Notes: generated by a model from the letters alone, not told the origin. 64,000 nt of DNA from Paraspadella gotoi (GCA_051294375.1 CM119269.1:13610790-13674789), one strand, 5' to 3'. Numbered from the stretch's first letter, positions 1 to 12,094 are shown. Made by a program: numbers and translations.

Positions 1-521
1 GCCTATCTGGTATACCGGTAGTAAGCCTGTTATCTTTTCTCTCCACACAAGAGAAGCGACTCTCAATCGTTTGGGTGACTTCAATATATCGATAAAATGT
101 CGTTGCAGGGTGAACGACACTTACCACTGGCTTGGTCTAAAATTGGGAAACGAACCCATCATCCACCGACGGTTATTGGTGAGGCTAGCAACTCAGTCAT
201 TACGGCGGAAATAAGACGATGTAGGTGAAGCGTAAAAGGCGGCTCAACTTTGATTCAAATATTCCCGCCGCAGACGGATTTAAATTAAAACCTTTCGCAC
301 GTGATATTTCTTGAGCTTTATCTTGTCGAAAAAGTAACACTTTCAATGTTTTTTTTCTGCTTTTTTGCTTTTAATTTTTGAAAGTTTCTTCGCGTGTTTA
401 ACAAACATAAATTGTAACCGAACAAAGCCAGGATTCCCGCGCCGCCCGTACGAATAATAAATATTAAATTATTAATTAATGATAGATACATAATTAATAT
501 TTTAATATATCGAACGCCTAC
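1..521. other. left margin, no gene resolved
   Basis: AT-rich sequence lying downstream of the minus-strand exon at 522-959, so it should hold that gene's first intron and perhaps a later exon. A splice-like pair on the minus strand near 120-140 is too short to call. I see nothing else that can be supported. Confidence 0.4.
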
Positions 522-959
522 CGCCGTCTCGTGAACTCCGACGATTGTCACTCTTTGTTCGTCGGCGTCGAAATCGTCCCAAGCGAACAAAATGGCTCCA
601 TCTCTCTCCCAACCCAAGAGACGAACGCGGATTCTCGAATCTTGTTTCTTTCTCCGTTCTTTAGATCGTTCGCTCCTCGATTCGTTCCGTTCTTTCGATC
701 GTTCTTTCCGTTCAACGTGACGCCGCTTCGTTCCATCCTCACGTTTTAAGGAGTCAATCGCTTCATTCGTTCCTTTCATCCCGTCCAGCGGATCTTCCAG
801 ACCCTCGACTCCGCCGAGAACTTCCAGACCCTCGCGACGCTCTCTCGAAGCGCCATCTCTCCGACGCCTGTCGACGAAACCGTTCGAGCGTCGCCAACGA
901 AGAATGAAAGGGAGAACGTGATCGTCGACTTTGAAGACGGGCTTGAAGGCGAGACTCAT
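522..959 (-). CDS. first coding exon of an unrecognised gene (partial)
   Basis: A minus-strand open frame of 146 codons starts with ATG at 959 and ends at a good splice donor (gcg|gtagg) at 522/521, in phase 0. It is clearly GC-richer than its flanks, which supports real coding. The translation begins MSLAFKPVFKVDD, has a long highly charged Arg/Lys/Glu middle (about residues 70-110, likely disordered or nuclear-targeted), and ends with a more ordered segment containing LLGWERDGAILFAWDDFD. No family is recognised. Later exons should lie to the left of the window. The open frame runs past the donor into AT-rich sequence, but that tail looks like intron. Confidence 0.42.
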
Positions 960-1507
960 TTTCGGTCAAATAATGTTTTACGTTTTTTAAAGAGTATATA
1001 AATAAAGTAAATAAATTTCGGGAATTTTTTTGAAATTTTAGCATTCAACTTATTCAAAAGTTTTGTTCGAATTTCTTCTTTTAACTATCACTGCTTATCA
1101 GTGCTTACGCAATCAAACGTAATTAGCCTTATCTGATCAGATAACAGGATTAACACTTTTTATATTTTAACTGTTCCGTTATCGAGTCGATAACGACGGT
1201 TCACGATTACAGTCGTTAAATCAAGTAAACTTCTTTGGCAAAAATCTCTAAGAAGTAGCACGATTTTTTCTCAATTTCAATTTGGAATTTAATATAGAAA
1301 AAAAAATCAATTTTACGTACAAGGAATAAAAATACCGACATCAGGGCCTTGAGCGTTATGAGATAAAAAAAACAAGATAAGAAATACTATAAAAAAATTT
1401 CAAATATTTTTTTTGTAATCTTTCGCGTTTGAAAATATAAATTAATGCTTTCACAATGAACCCTATATAAACTTACTGAAACCGGCTTTATTTTTCTAAA
1501 AGAACCT
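960..1507. other. spacer between two minus-strand genes
   Basis: AT-rich spacer upstream of the exon at 522-959, so it should contain that gene's promoter and 5' UTR. On the minus strand AATAAA (plus TTTATT near 1486-1491) lies about 16 bases after the stop of the neighbouring gene and is a reasonable polyadenylation signal for it. Nothing else seen. Confidence 0.4.
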
Positions 1508-3508
1508 TTATTGGCAGGGACTGATCAAGAATTTAACTTTGCTTTCAGAGTTGGCAAAGATTTCGTCGTTCTCTTCAACTTGGGCGAAGTGACCATTTGT
1601 CCTGAAATAATCGAAAGCAAACCTGATAATTTTTTTTTAATAAAATCACCGATTATTGTATATATCTTAATTAAGTTTGTTAAATAAAAGTTATCACAAG
1701 CTCCATTATCAAAACGAAAGACATTCCAATCAGAGACTGCTCACATTTGAGGCATGCTTGCATCGTTAAAGTCCGACTGAACGGCGACTGCACTCCAACG
1801 CGGGGTGGGCGCTCTGCTGGACACGAAAGCTCCGAGCCGTTGACGAAGCGGCTCGCGATCTCAAAAAGTGGGGAATTGTAAGTTTAAAATTAACTTTGAC
1901 GATTTATTCAATTGTATTTATTCCTTCTGCAACTTTTTTTTTTGCGGTTTCGAGAGTTCCCTTACCATGAAGATTATTTTCGAGTTTGCCGTCTAAGCCA
2001 GTGGAGATGCATTTCATGCCGAGCATGAAAAAAATTAAGGCTGGAAAAAGGAGGCCACAACTGTTAGAAAAAAGAATTAAGTTTTAAGGCGAGTTTGAAG
2101 AATCCAGCGCTCACGAAGAGCCTCACCCGCTGAAAATGAGTATGAGGGTCCATTTTAAGCTGTAGTCTTCCGTAAAGACGTAATAAAAAAGTACCAAAGC
2201 TAAAAGCATGAATGGAGTGGCGGCGAGGAAGCAAGGCGTGCCGTCTCGAGCTTTGGACAACACACCATCGCCGTCTGGAAATAGAAACGTTAATCAAGGA
2301 CATTAGAATTCATTTCTTGGGCGAAGAATTTCCAACAGAAACAGTCGATTCACTTTTCTTAAACTTATGGTTTATTTATGTATATTTAAGGTGAGTGGGC
2401 GAATGGTCACGGCACGGTTGAGATTCTTTTCATAATTACTTATTGTGACCCGGTTATTACAAAAACCACGATCTTACTTATGGTGACGCTATTATTAAAA
2501 AAAACAATGATCTGGTCCGATCGGTAAATTTTAACATTTCATGATTATCATTAAAGTCATTTTTTTGGCTCGGTTCCTGGCAGCATTACCAAATTGAATT
2601 AAGAGGTTATGGCAACAGCCGGGTTGCCTGTGATGCCCATTTGGGTGGGCATCTCACCTGTTGGCTTTGGGGGCTTCCGACCCTCAGTGACGCCTCCAGT
2701 CACTGGCGCGGTTACCCTAGGACGGTCTCGCTTTGCCAACGCAGAGGGAAGTCATTAGGACTGTGGATGGAACACTACGCCTGGGATGGTGTGTTCCCCC
2801 TCTGAGCCAATGGATTTGGCTGACGGATGGTGGACGTGTAGCGGTTGTGAATATACCGCCACAGGATCCCCGGGCCAAGACATCACTCAGGTTCCTCAAG
2901 CCTGAGAGGTGTCTGACAAGACTGTTACCATAGTGGGAGAGAGAGAGAGAGAGCGCGAGTTTGGGGGTGGGGCATAGGCGTTTGTCGTAGCGTACCCCAG
3001 GGGCATAGGCATTTGTCATAGCGTACCCGAAGTCGGCAGGGCATAGGCGTTTGTCGAAGCGTACCCTGAGAAGGTTGCGTGTTCGATAGTAGGGCTCACC
3101 ACTTATGGCAACAGCCGGGTTGCCTGTGATGCCCATTGGGATGGGGCATCTCACTGTTGGCTTTGGGGGCTTCTGACCCTCAGTGACGCCTCCAGTCACT
3201 GGCGCGGTTACCCTAGGACGGTCTCGCTTTGCCAACGCAGAGGGAAGTCATTAGGACTGTGGATGGAACACTACGCCTGGGATGGTGTGTTCCCCTCTGA
3301 GCCAATGGATTTGGCTGACGGTGGTGGACGTGAGGCGGTGTGAATATACCGCCACAAGGTGATAATAAATAAAGTCCTGAATGAAGGCTGAAAATTTTTG
3401 AGCAGTCACCGTTCTGTGAAAATGAGTGGGAAAATCTTACCAGAGAATTTCCTGAATTTCAGGCTTTTTCTTCTTTTTTCCATCATTGAAACCTTTTGTC
3501 CCAATCAT
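1508..3508 (-). CDS. unrecognised membrane protein, about 5 exons, some junctions unresolved
   Basis: Minus-strand exons read from right to left: 3508-3441 (ATG start, Lys-rich, phase 2 end), 2274-2127, 2040-1966, 1859-1745 and 1601-1508 (stop). The last three join in perfect phase and end ...VKFLISPCQ. The 2274-2127 exon encodes a strong hydrophobic stretch (FMLLALVLFYYVF) and a second one running into the next exon (TLILIFSG, then FFMLGMKC), so the protein has about two membrane helices and an acidic C-terminal tail. The joins 3508-3441 to 2274-2127 and 2274-2127 to 2040-1966 are each off by one base. The second could be repaired if the 7-T run at the start of exon 2040-1966 is one base too long. 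So either the assembly has homopolymer errors or a small exon is missed. The repeat at 2605-3358 lies in the first intron. I do not recognise the family. Confidence 0.5.
2605..3358. repeat. dispersed element with two ~250-bp direct repeats
   Basis: The segment beginning ttatggcaacagccgggttg at about 2606 recurs at about 3104 and continues nearly identically for roughly 250 bp, to the words ending taccgccaca near 2865 and 3355. Between the copies is a GA run (2938-2954) and a GC-rich unit containing gcataggcgtttgtcg present three times (about 2980-3065). The copies differ by scattered single-base changes. There is no long coding frame. It looks like a non-autonomous transposon, or a pair of short terminal repeats from one, inserted in an intron of the minus-strand membrane protein gene. 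Confidence 0.65.
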
Positions 3509-4784
3509 CGCCACACTCTCTAAAAAAAAATCAAACTTATCAATTTCATGAGAACAAATCATTTCCCTTTTTTGGCACAACCTTCTCTCTCCATTTTCTA
3601 TCTATTTACTTACCAGTGGAGTGTCGAGAAATGGAGAGCCCCTACATTAACTAAACAATTTAGCAAGAATAAGGTTTGTGTCCTTTAAAAAATCACACTA
3701 TATTGTCATATTATGTTTGTATGTTAATATTTTTACGGTTATTAAATTATTTTTCAAAATTAAAATATATAACTTTGGTTTTATTTTTTACAAATTATTT
3801 TTTCAACCCCATGAACTATTCCCGGGCCTCCCTAAAAGCCCGACCCCTCGGCTTTGTGGAGAGTGCATACCCTTCTATACGCCCCCGTTACTTACATTGT
3901 AATTGTAAAAACGTTGTAGTTAAAAGTCATCAGGAAAATGTTTAAACAAAATATCTTTTTTCTATCATACCAGAAAAAAAAGTTCAAAGTCATAACTCCC
4001 TTTGCTGCTACTTGGGTGACAAAGAACTGAGGCGTGCGACTCATTCACCTGGATTACGAGTTCGGTGACTGGAATCCGCGAATCACGAGGAACACAATTC
4101 ACGGAAAACAATTCGCGGAAACTCGAAATTTATAATATATGACTGATAAAAAAAATATTGATAAGAAAAACCGTCAAATCACGGCCAGAGGTAGAATTGT
4201 TTATTTCTATTTCATTTTCATGTTCATGCATTTTATTTTGAATTTACGATGGTTAAATATTTCCTTTTTGACTGTTTTGTAGATGTTAAAAAAAAATCTC
4301 ACGATTTCCGTAGTCTTTTAATCTTGTTAACTCTGAAATTAAAAAAAAGTAACTTTCCCCGTTCTGTCAATAAAATCAACAGATCAGATCTAATAACTAA
4401 TAATTTGCGATTAAAAAAAATTGCGACAGAGTGACTCTGGCTCAACGAAACTCAGATTAATTTGCTTGTACAAACTATTTTGGTTGTACATTCTATTTTG
4501 TAATGGCTCTTTGTACTTCGATGCTAGTGCGCAAGACAATTGTAACTCTCAATTTATTACCGAGATTGAAAGATTCATAATTTGTTTTTCTTATTTCTTG
4601 TAAGAGGGAATAGAGGGATGTACGCCTTAACTTGCAAGACTGTCCTGGAAAATCCGAAGGCATGGTGGTTTATTAAATAAATAAAAATAATTAATTAATT
4701 AAATAACTTAGAAATCTAGTTAATTAGTAATAAGATTCGTGAAGTGATTTTTTCGTAGACTAGTTTTTAGTGGGATCTGCTGAA
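3509..4784. other. spacer, no gene seen
   Basis: AT-rich sequence upstream of the minus-strand gene, so it should hold that gene's promoter. Open frames here are short and AT-rich with no splice context or family signal. Nothing else supported. Confidence 0.4.
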
Positions 4785-5250
4785 AGCTCTATAATTCACT
4801 TTGTCGGTCCGTCGGTCCGCCCCCTCAATCTGGTCGGGCATTTACTTATATCATATCAGAACATCGAATTAGGATAAATTATGCTAAAAAAACGATGTCC
4901 GTCTGTCTGGCTGTCCGTTCGTCCGTCCGTCCCACCTTAGCCAAAAACACCAGTTACTCGTTATTGGATGGATGGATTGGAATGAAATTTTTTGTGTGGA
5001 TAGGGAAGTGTGTGATTGAGCTGGATATGAAGTTTCGATGGAATCGTCCGAGTGGAAATGAGTTTAAATGGAAAAAACAAAAAAATAGATTTTACTATTT
5101 GAACAACAATTACTCATGAGTGGATAGGGCGATTGATTTGGAATTTTGTATTTGGGTAGAAAAGTGTGTGATTAAACCGGAAATCAAGTTTCGATGGAAT
5201 CGTTTGAGTGGAAATGAGTTTAAATGGAAAAAACAAAGAACCTGTTTCAC
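4785..5250 (+). repeat. dispersed element with GTCC/GTCT tetranucleotides
   Basis: Starts with ctataattcactttgtcggtc, passes through gtccgtccgt-type tetranucleotide runs (4894-4932) and then ttggatggatggattg. The part at about 4960-5095 is repeated in tandem, diverged, at about 5110-5245, with the same word gtttcgatggaatcg in both. A second copy of the element is at about 46620-46885. The short open frame across it is a by-product of the repeat. Confidence 0.6.
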
Positions 5251-5274
5251 TAATTGATTATGCTTTTTTTCATT

Positions 5275-5545
5275 TAAATGTTAATGCAAGATGTATTAAT
5301 TAATCAAATGATTAATTAACTGATTAATTATTTGATTAATTAATTAGTTAATTAATTAATCAATAATTAATTAATCAGTCAATTAATCAATCAAAACAAA
5401 CATTTCGGATCAAATTAATTCATTAATTGCCTAATTAATTAAATAACTAACTTGAATAAATTAATTATTAATTAATTAAATAATTAATTAATTTGAATTA
5501 ATTATTAATTAACTAATTATATATTAATTAATTAATTACCGATAA
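5275..5545. repeat. degenerate ATTAATTA low-complexity tract
   Basis: About 270 bp dominated by taattaatt and tgattaatt words, largely self-complementary. No coding potential. Confidence 0.75.
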
Positions 5546-6010
5546 TGATCCTGGGCAGATCCGATATTGTTTGCTCAAACTTGTTTTTTCGTACACGACG
5601 TTAATGATTGAACATTGTCAAAATAACATCCTTTTTCGTAAACTCAGCTTCTTTCTTTTTTTTCCTATTCTTACATTCAAATTAATTACGTATAAAAACC
5701 TTAGTTGAAATAGTACCAAAGAAACGTTTGGTCTTGGATTCAATAATATCATTTGTTTCCAATGCTTTACATCGCCATTCAAAGGATAGATGACTCACTT
5801 GTCAAAGAATTCTCTTCATTTGTTGATCTTTTGTTCCGAATCTTGTCTGCTTTCGATCATCATGTGACCAGAAAACTGTAAATGTTACACGAACGCGACA
5901 AAAATCTTCCGTTCGAAGATTTCCATGACTTATTGACGTTAAGTTTGCTTTGCACAAATCCTAGTACATTGACTTGAAATTTCTTTCATTTTCCGCGCTT
6001 TTTCAGAGAA
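5546..6010 (+). other. upstream region of MCFD2
   Basis: Likely promoter and 5' UTR. A pyrimidine tract ending in cag at 6006 just before the ATG at 6011 suggests that the start codon lies in the second exon, after a 5' UTR intron. The first exon was not identified. Confidence 0.4.
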
Positions 6011-6638
6011 ATGACTCGAAAACTAGAAGGAATGTTATTGATTTTTTTGTTGGCGATATCATCGCCGGCGATTCGGTCTCACGAACAGAAGACCTTCGAC
6101 GACGTCGTCAGGGTGCCCGTCGAAGCGAGAGATCCGGTTGTAGAAGCTCAGGACGTCTTTCCCAATGACGGTGCGCGAATAATGATCCCTCCATTTTGAA
6201 AATTTCGATCTTTCGAGCTTCTTTCTTCAGATTCTCACGGGCACGGCACCCGAACATTTCACGAACACGCCCGCGACAAGGATCACATCCTGAAGGACAT
6301 GGAAGGCGTCGTCAACAAACCGGAGTCGGAGATGTCTCAAGAGGAGCTTCAATTTCATTATTTCAAGCTGCACGACAACAACAACGACAACCTGCTTGAC
6401 GGATGGGAATTGATGCACGCGCTCAATCACGACGCCGACAAAGCCAAGTACAGTTTTCTTCCAAACGCATTTGTTTGTTTTCACCTTAATTTGTCTTAGC
6501 ATACCGTGACCTTATTTCCGTTCCAGGAGTTTTTCCGACAAAGAGATCTCGGACATGTTGGACCCCATTTTTAAGGACGACGACAGAGACGATGACGGAT
6601 TCATCTCCTACGCCGAGTTCATGGCGTCGATTAAGTGA
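6011..6638 (+). CDS. MCFD2: MCFD2-like EF-hand ER cargo-receptor subunit
   Basis: Three exons, 6011-6170, 6231-6447 and 6527-6638, join in phase to give 162 residues. Residues 1 to about 23 are a signal peptide (hydrophobic core MLLIFLLAIS). The conserved MCFD2 stretch MEGVVNKPESEMSQEELQ (77-94) leads into EF-hand loop 1 (D102-E113) and EF-hand loop 2 (D145-E156). There is no KDEL-type tail; it ends ASIK, as MCFD2 family members lack one. In vertebrates MCFD2 binds the lectin LMAN1 in a Ca2+-dependent way and helps carry glycoproteins, including clotting factors V and VIII, from ER to Golgi. In an invertebrate the cargo is unknown. Human MCFD2 has 146 residues; the extra length is in the linker after the signal peptide. 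Splice sites and phases are clean, and a cag before the ATG suggests an upstream non-coding exon. Confidence 0.9.
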
Positions 6639-7269
6639 TCATTTAAGACGATCAAACGAAGGATACAATTAAAAAAAACACTGGTGAATTCAATCATCTC
6701 TCGCCCGCCGGACCGAGACGCGTCCAGGCTTCATTACTAGTCTACCCTTCTAGAGTTCTTAGTCTTTAACTCTCCCAACCTTTTCGTCATTCCTTTCTCA
6801 TCCGAAATATCTTAGCGTTTCACATTCACAATCTACGGGATATTTAAATCGTCCATTTCTTTTTCAGTTTGGAGATTTTAGGACCAAATTAAGTCAAAAA
6901 GAATAACCTGTTTGAATTGGATAAACTCAAAGCCTCTCCGGACTAACTATGGAACGATTAACAAGCCACATTTAACAGACGGCTCTCACTCTTTAATATG
7001 AACTTGTCAGTTAATATAACTCCAAGATATCACCGTATTTGGTTTATTAGTACTAGAAATCGGTTTACACTTTACATTTGTAGGCTAAAAAGTATTCTCA
7101 GTTTTCAGTGAAAATTTCTTCTGGACCTTGGCCTGGTGGATGATTTTTTTTTTTAAATTTTTTAAAGTTGTGCTTACGAAAAACCGTGTATGATAAGCCT
7201 TTGTCACCTTTGTAGTAGTAGTAAAACAAAACAAATTCTTTACTGTAATTTAAAAAAACTGCAATCGTC
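6639..7269. other. MCFD2 3' UTR and EED upstream region
   Basis: Contains the MCFD2 3' end (ATTAAA near 6669) and the presumed EED promoter. About 630 bp separate the two coding regions, both on the plus strand. No further gene seen. Confidence 0.45.
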
Positions 7270-10048
7270 ATGGGAGTAAAAACTCGTAAAGACTCTGGAA
7301 AAGATTCACCTCCAAAGTTGGAGCGAATTCGAGATAGGAAATTCGTTCGCCGGCGAAAGTTGGAAGAGGACGAGGAGGAGGAAGAGGAACAAGATGATGA
7401 GGAAGAGGGCGGGTCGGGATTTTCCCGCAGCCCCGCTAAGAGGACGAGATCCTCAACGAGGATGGCGTCATCATCGATGGCGTCTCCGCGTCCGGAATCC
7501 TTGGCTCCGGAATTGGATCAAGAGTCTCTTCTCCTCGGCGCCTTTCCCGGCGACCCGAGCTCGAGCTTCGCCGGCGACGACGCCTCCAGCGTCTTTAGCT
7601 TCGGTAGCGCCGGCGAGGCGGCTTCGACGACCGCCTCGGGCGGTGGAAAACCCACCGGTGAGCGTGTGAATAAACCGCAAACGTTTTAAAAGAGATTATA
7701 CTACTTACATTTTTAGTAGTATTTATATGGTAGATAAACGATGAGACGTTTGCTGTGCTCATGTTTCAGAATCTTGAAAGCCATAGTCAATCTGCGCAAA
7801 ACTTTTTTCTCCAAGCCAAGAAGCGCGCCTCCTCTTCGCGCCTGCCTCCCAGACCCCGTCCTCGCTTTTCCTGCAGCTGCTTCGTGCAGGAAGAGCATCA
7901 GCAACCCATCTTTGGCGTCGCCCTCAACAACGCCTTCGCACCGATCGGTGACGACGGGGAAGAGCCGCCACAACTTGCTGCCACCGCCGGCGCAAACAGG
8001 TAGTTTTATAGACGGTTTGCGATTATAAAATTATTATTTTAATTCATTTAATTTACATTTTTATATTTGCTTCTCAGACTCTCCATCTACCGGTGCAACG
8101 AGGACGGCGCCCTCGATCTCCTCACTTGTTACACTGATGCAGATGCCGACGAGATATTTTACACCTGCGCCTGGACGGTGGACACTTCCACGGGTTAGTA
8201 GGAAAATAAATCTTTGTTAATTTTGTGCAAGGAACTTTCGAAATTTTTTTTTTTTTTCAGCTTTGTAGTACAACATTCCTCGGTGTTTCTTTTTTCTAAC
8301 AGGCAACCTCCTCGTGGCCGTAGCCGGCGCTCGCGGCGTCATTCGCGTCGTGTCCCCTTCCACTTCCACCTGCGAAAAATTTTTCGTCGGACACGGCCAG
8401 GTTAGTAATCGGAAATGAGTGTAGATTATAGAAGATAATTTAAAGACCGAAATAAATTGTGAGGATAGTGCATATTTTCGGCCCTATGTCTTTTTTTATT
8501 TAGGCTGTGAACGAATTGCGCGTTCATCCAGTCAACCCGGATCTCCTTCTTTCGGTCTCAAAAGATCACGATCTTCGGCTGTGGAACATTCAAACTGAAT
8601 TTTGCATTATTATATTTGGTCAGTTGTAACCTTGCTTCAATTATTAAATTATTTTCCGTATATTAATTACTAATGGGACGGGGACCAATCTCCTTGGTCC
8701 ATGTGGGATTATGGGTCTCATAAATTTTTCCATGTCGCATTCCTTAACTTACAATTGAACGCTAAGAGTTGCCGCCTCGTCCCTGCTTTGCGTGAATGAG
8801 AGCCAGAACGCTGTACCTTTGGGCTTTAGTAACGACGGAAATGTGTTTTGTATGAACACGTGGTAATGATATTTCGTCCATAAAAACATTGACGCAGGCG
8901 GCGCTGACGGTCACCGAGATGAAGTCCTGAGCGCCGATTTCTCCCTCTCCGGTGAATCAATCGTTTCATGCGGAATGGATCACTCTGTCCGCGTCTGGAA
9001 GCTGAACCACGACTCTGTCAAGTCTGCCATTGCCGAATCCTACGCGTACAGACCAACAGCAAAGAACGACAGGTGTCTACGGTAGATCTCGTATAGCTAT
9101 CTCATCATTTATAACACTGACGTCCCCATCCCAAATATAAATAATACTATTAGATTTAAATATGTAACACAAAAAATATAACAATAAATAAAATCATAAA
9201 TAATAAATATTTTAAAAACTAAAAAACTAAAAATTGTGAAACCAGTAATTTTGAAAATTTTCATAATTTAATTTTTACATGTTCTTTATCGAAGCCCCTG
9301 TCGGACACCATTGACAATTCGGCAACATTATCCTGACTATTGCAATCGCGACATCCACAAGAACTATGTGGACTGCGTTCGCTATTTTGGCGAACTCATC
9401 GTTTCTAAATCCTGCGAAAACAAAATAGAGATCTGGAAGCCCGGCAAACTTGATCAGCCCGAAGGATATAAAGTACAGTAGTTTTGTTTTATTGTTAATT
9501 AATATCTTTTTCAAACGTATTCGTAATTGTTTTTTTTTTTTTTTTTTTTTGTAAATCTTTTTAAAAGATGGGTTCGGCCGGAGATTCTGAAGCTACAAAA
9601 ATCCACACCTTCAATTACAAGTGGTGCGACATTTGGTGAGCAATTAAGATCTAACGCGCAACGAGAGAATTTTTACATCACAATTGACTGAGTCAACGTA
9701 TGTCAGGTACATGCGATTCTCCATGGATCCCCGCAAGCGGCTCCTTGCTCTGGGCAACACCTTTGGCAAAATTTACGTTTGGGACATCGACGTTGACGAT
9801 CCCTCGCAGGTCGAGAATTTGGTCCGCTTTTTTATTTGATTTTTTTTATTTTTTCTAAAAAATTTATTTATTTTCCCTTGGATTTTATTCAGGCGAAACA
9901 TTCGGAATTGAATCAGGCTCGGTGCAACACAGCGATTCGTCAAACGGCGCTGAGCAAAGACGGACGCATTCTCTTAGCCGTTTGCGACGATGGGACTCTG
10001 TGGCGTTGGGATCACGTTAACGGCGCTGGAAATGCCGTTTCTAATTAA
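7270..10048 (+). CDS. EED: Polycomb protein EED (WD40 subunit of PRC2)
   Basis: Ten exons: 7270-7657, 7816-7999, 8078-8193, 8303-8400, 8504-8618, 8898-9072, 9295-9472, 9568-9635, 9707-9809 and 9893-10048. All phases agree, giving 526 residues. EED is the PRC2 subunit that binds trimethyl-lysine (H3K27me3) and stimulates the EZH2 methyltransferase. Residues 1 to about 150 are a low-complexity acidic/Ser/Arg tail, longer than in human EED (441 residues). The rest is the seven-bladed propeller, with diagnostic strings [36 protein letters not shown] and CDIWYMRFS. The aromatic cage residues match human EED: F162, Y219 and W441/Y442. Three introns end in AAG rather than CAG or TAG. AATAAA follows the stop at 10063. 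Confidence 0.95.
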
Positions 10049-10062
10049 CGCTGTATTCTAAA

Positions 10063-10068
10063 AATAAA
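10063..10068 (+). terminator. EED polyadenylation signal
   Basis: Canonical AATAAA, 15 bases after the EED stop codon. Confidence 0.6.
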
Positions 10069-12094
10069 CTGAACTTTTTTCATTAATATGAACCGAATCA
10101 GATTATGAGATAAAGTGAATTGAATCCAGCAGTATCTTCAGTTCGAAGAGAAAGTCTAAGAAGTAATTTTATTATAAAGCTTTCTACGCTTCTCGGTTCA
10201 CAGCGGTCTACCAGTTTAATCAAGTGTTTGCAACAAAATATCAACCTTCCAGTGCTCTTTTTTCGCCCAATTTTTACTTAATCATTTGTGCCATCTTTCA
10301 TTGCTGATTTGTTTTTCAAATCGTTTTTTTTTTTTTTTTTTTCAGTTTTTTAGGTTAATAATTAATTAGGCAATAGCTATGGTCAAGCCTCAGTTAGGAT
10401 CTTCACGAAAAAGGTAGTTCGCTTTTTTTTAAATTAGCTATAGTATAAATGCAGTTGAATAGTGATAAACTATCTTTAAGGAGTACAGAAGTCTTCATAT
10501 TAGAAAATGCTCTCAACATTTTTTGCAGACAGTATCCCAATGGCCATACTAATGGGACTAATGGAAATTGAGCGAAAATGGTGTTTTTGTCATAATAAAT
10601 GTACTTTTAGGAACAAGTAAACGTTTCTGCAACTGATCAGGATAGAAAAAAACTTTTAAAAATTCTGCCCATCTTTTGCCTGCCTGGGCTGACCCCTGAG
10701 GGGCCCATATCTCGGGTCATAGGTCAAGTTTCAAAAATCCCCTCGATAGTGCCATTTCTATTGCCATAAAATTAATTCTGCAAAAAGTTTGATCGGAACC
10801 GATTCTCGGTTCGAAAAAACGGGAGAGCGTTTTCTGATATGAAGCCTTCCGTATTAGTAATAGGAAAACGAGACTCTGACGGTTTTATGGAGTTGATGTG
10901 AAATAAGTCAGCAAGAGCTTGTAGTATGACTCATATTATTCGACTCGAGCTTTGAGCAATGAGCATGCGTTTGAAGAAGCTAAAAATCTATGCTGGAGCT
11001 CTGATTGCCCGAAACCTCATAAAAAACGTTAAAGCGGATTTTGCTTCGTTTGCGTTTCCCGTCTCGTGTATCCGAAGGCGGATTTCTCCCAGATTTTAGA
11101 ATCTCGGTACAGAGAAGAGTTTTTGATCCCCCTTTTAATTTTCTTCCTTTCATCACTCGCGAAAAGCTTTTCACCTTCTCCATTCTCCAATAGTATTTTG
11201 TTTTCTCAAAATCTATTTCAAACAAAAACGTTCTCTCGTAACAGTACTCGATAATCGTGATCCATAAAGGATATTTTAATACAGCTACAGTACAATGGCT
11301 TCATTTACCTTTAGTTAAGATCGATATTTTTACTTATAACAATCTCTAATATGAATTGAATTAATTTTCACCGTATGTACGTATTTGAGAAACTCCCGGA
11401 GGATCTCAACTGACGTTAATGAATTATCTGAAAATTTTATAGACGATTTCCTTAGGGCCTTTAACTTTAGTTAAGAAAAAGAATCGTCTTCCTCATCATC
11501 CTCTACATGACTTGCTCCTCCTCTTCCTCTTCCTCCGCCTCCGCACATACGCAGTTCGCTTCCCGTTTCTCTCTCTTCTCCGCCAATATTTTCTTTTTCC
11601 ATCGCCAAGGTTTCTCTCTCTCTCTCTGGAAGCTTCGCTCTCTTTCACCGATTCTATTTTATTTTTCATTTTCGAGCGCTCCAAGTTTCTCATTCCCATA
11701 ATAACCTTACTACAATGTCGATTTTAAGCATATTTTACATCCGGCCCGCAATATTTTTTCGCTCTATATATCGATGAAAGAAAAGTCTTTTTATCCCGAT
11801 TTGGTCAAGGACAGAGAGAAATATGTGGAATGGGGGAAGCATGTGCAGTCTGTTCTCGTGCTGGCACCGTTGCCATATGCAGCCAGCAGCGCTTGAAATT
11901 TCATTTCCTCCTTTCGTGTCCATTGAATAAATCTATTATGTTAATGAGATTTTTTCCTTTCCAAGCATTTTTTCTTCGCAAATGATGGAAATCTCGTCGT
12001 TTTAATGTTATTTATTAATTATTTTTCGGCTTATCTACTATCTAGTTATCATTTTTATTATAAGTACTGTTTATTGTTTTTCCTTCTTTTTCAG

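Noticed and set aside
3060-3102. tRNA B-box-like word (gcgtgttcgatagtagg) in the 2605-3358 element, considered as a tRNA-derived SINE head
   Set aside because: No A box at the right distance and no cloverleaf could be drawn.
11496-11727. Arg/Lys-rich and Ser-rich frames on both strands
   Set aside because: Pyrimidine-rich low-complexity sequence; codon pattern unlike the real exons in this window.
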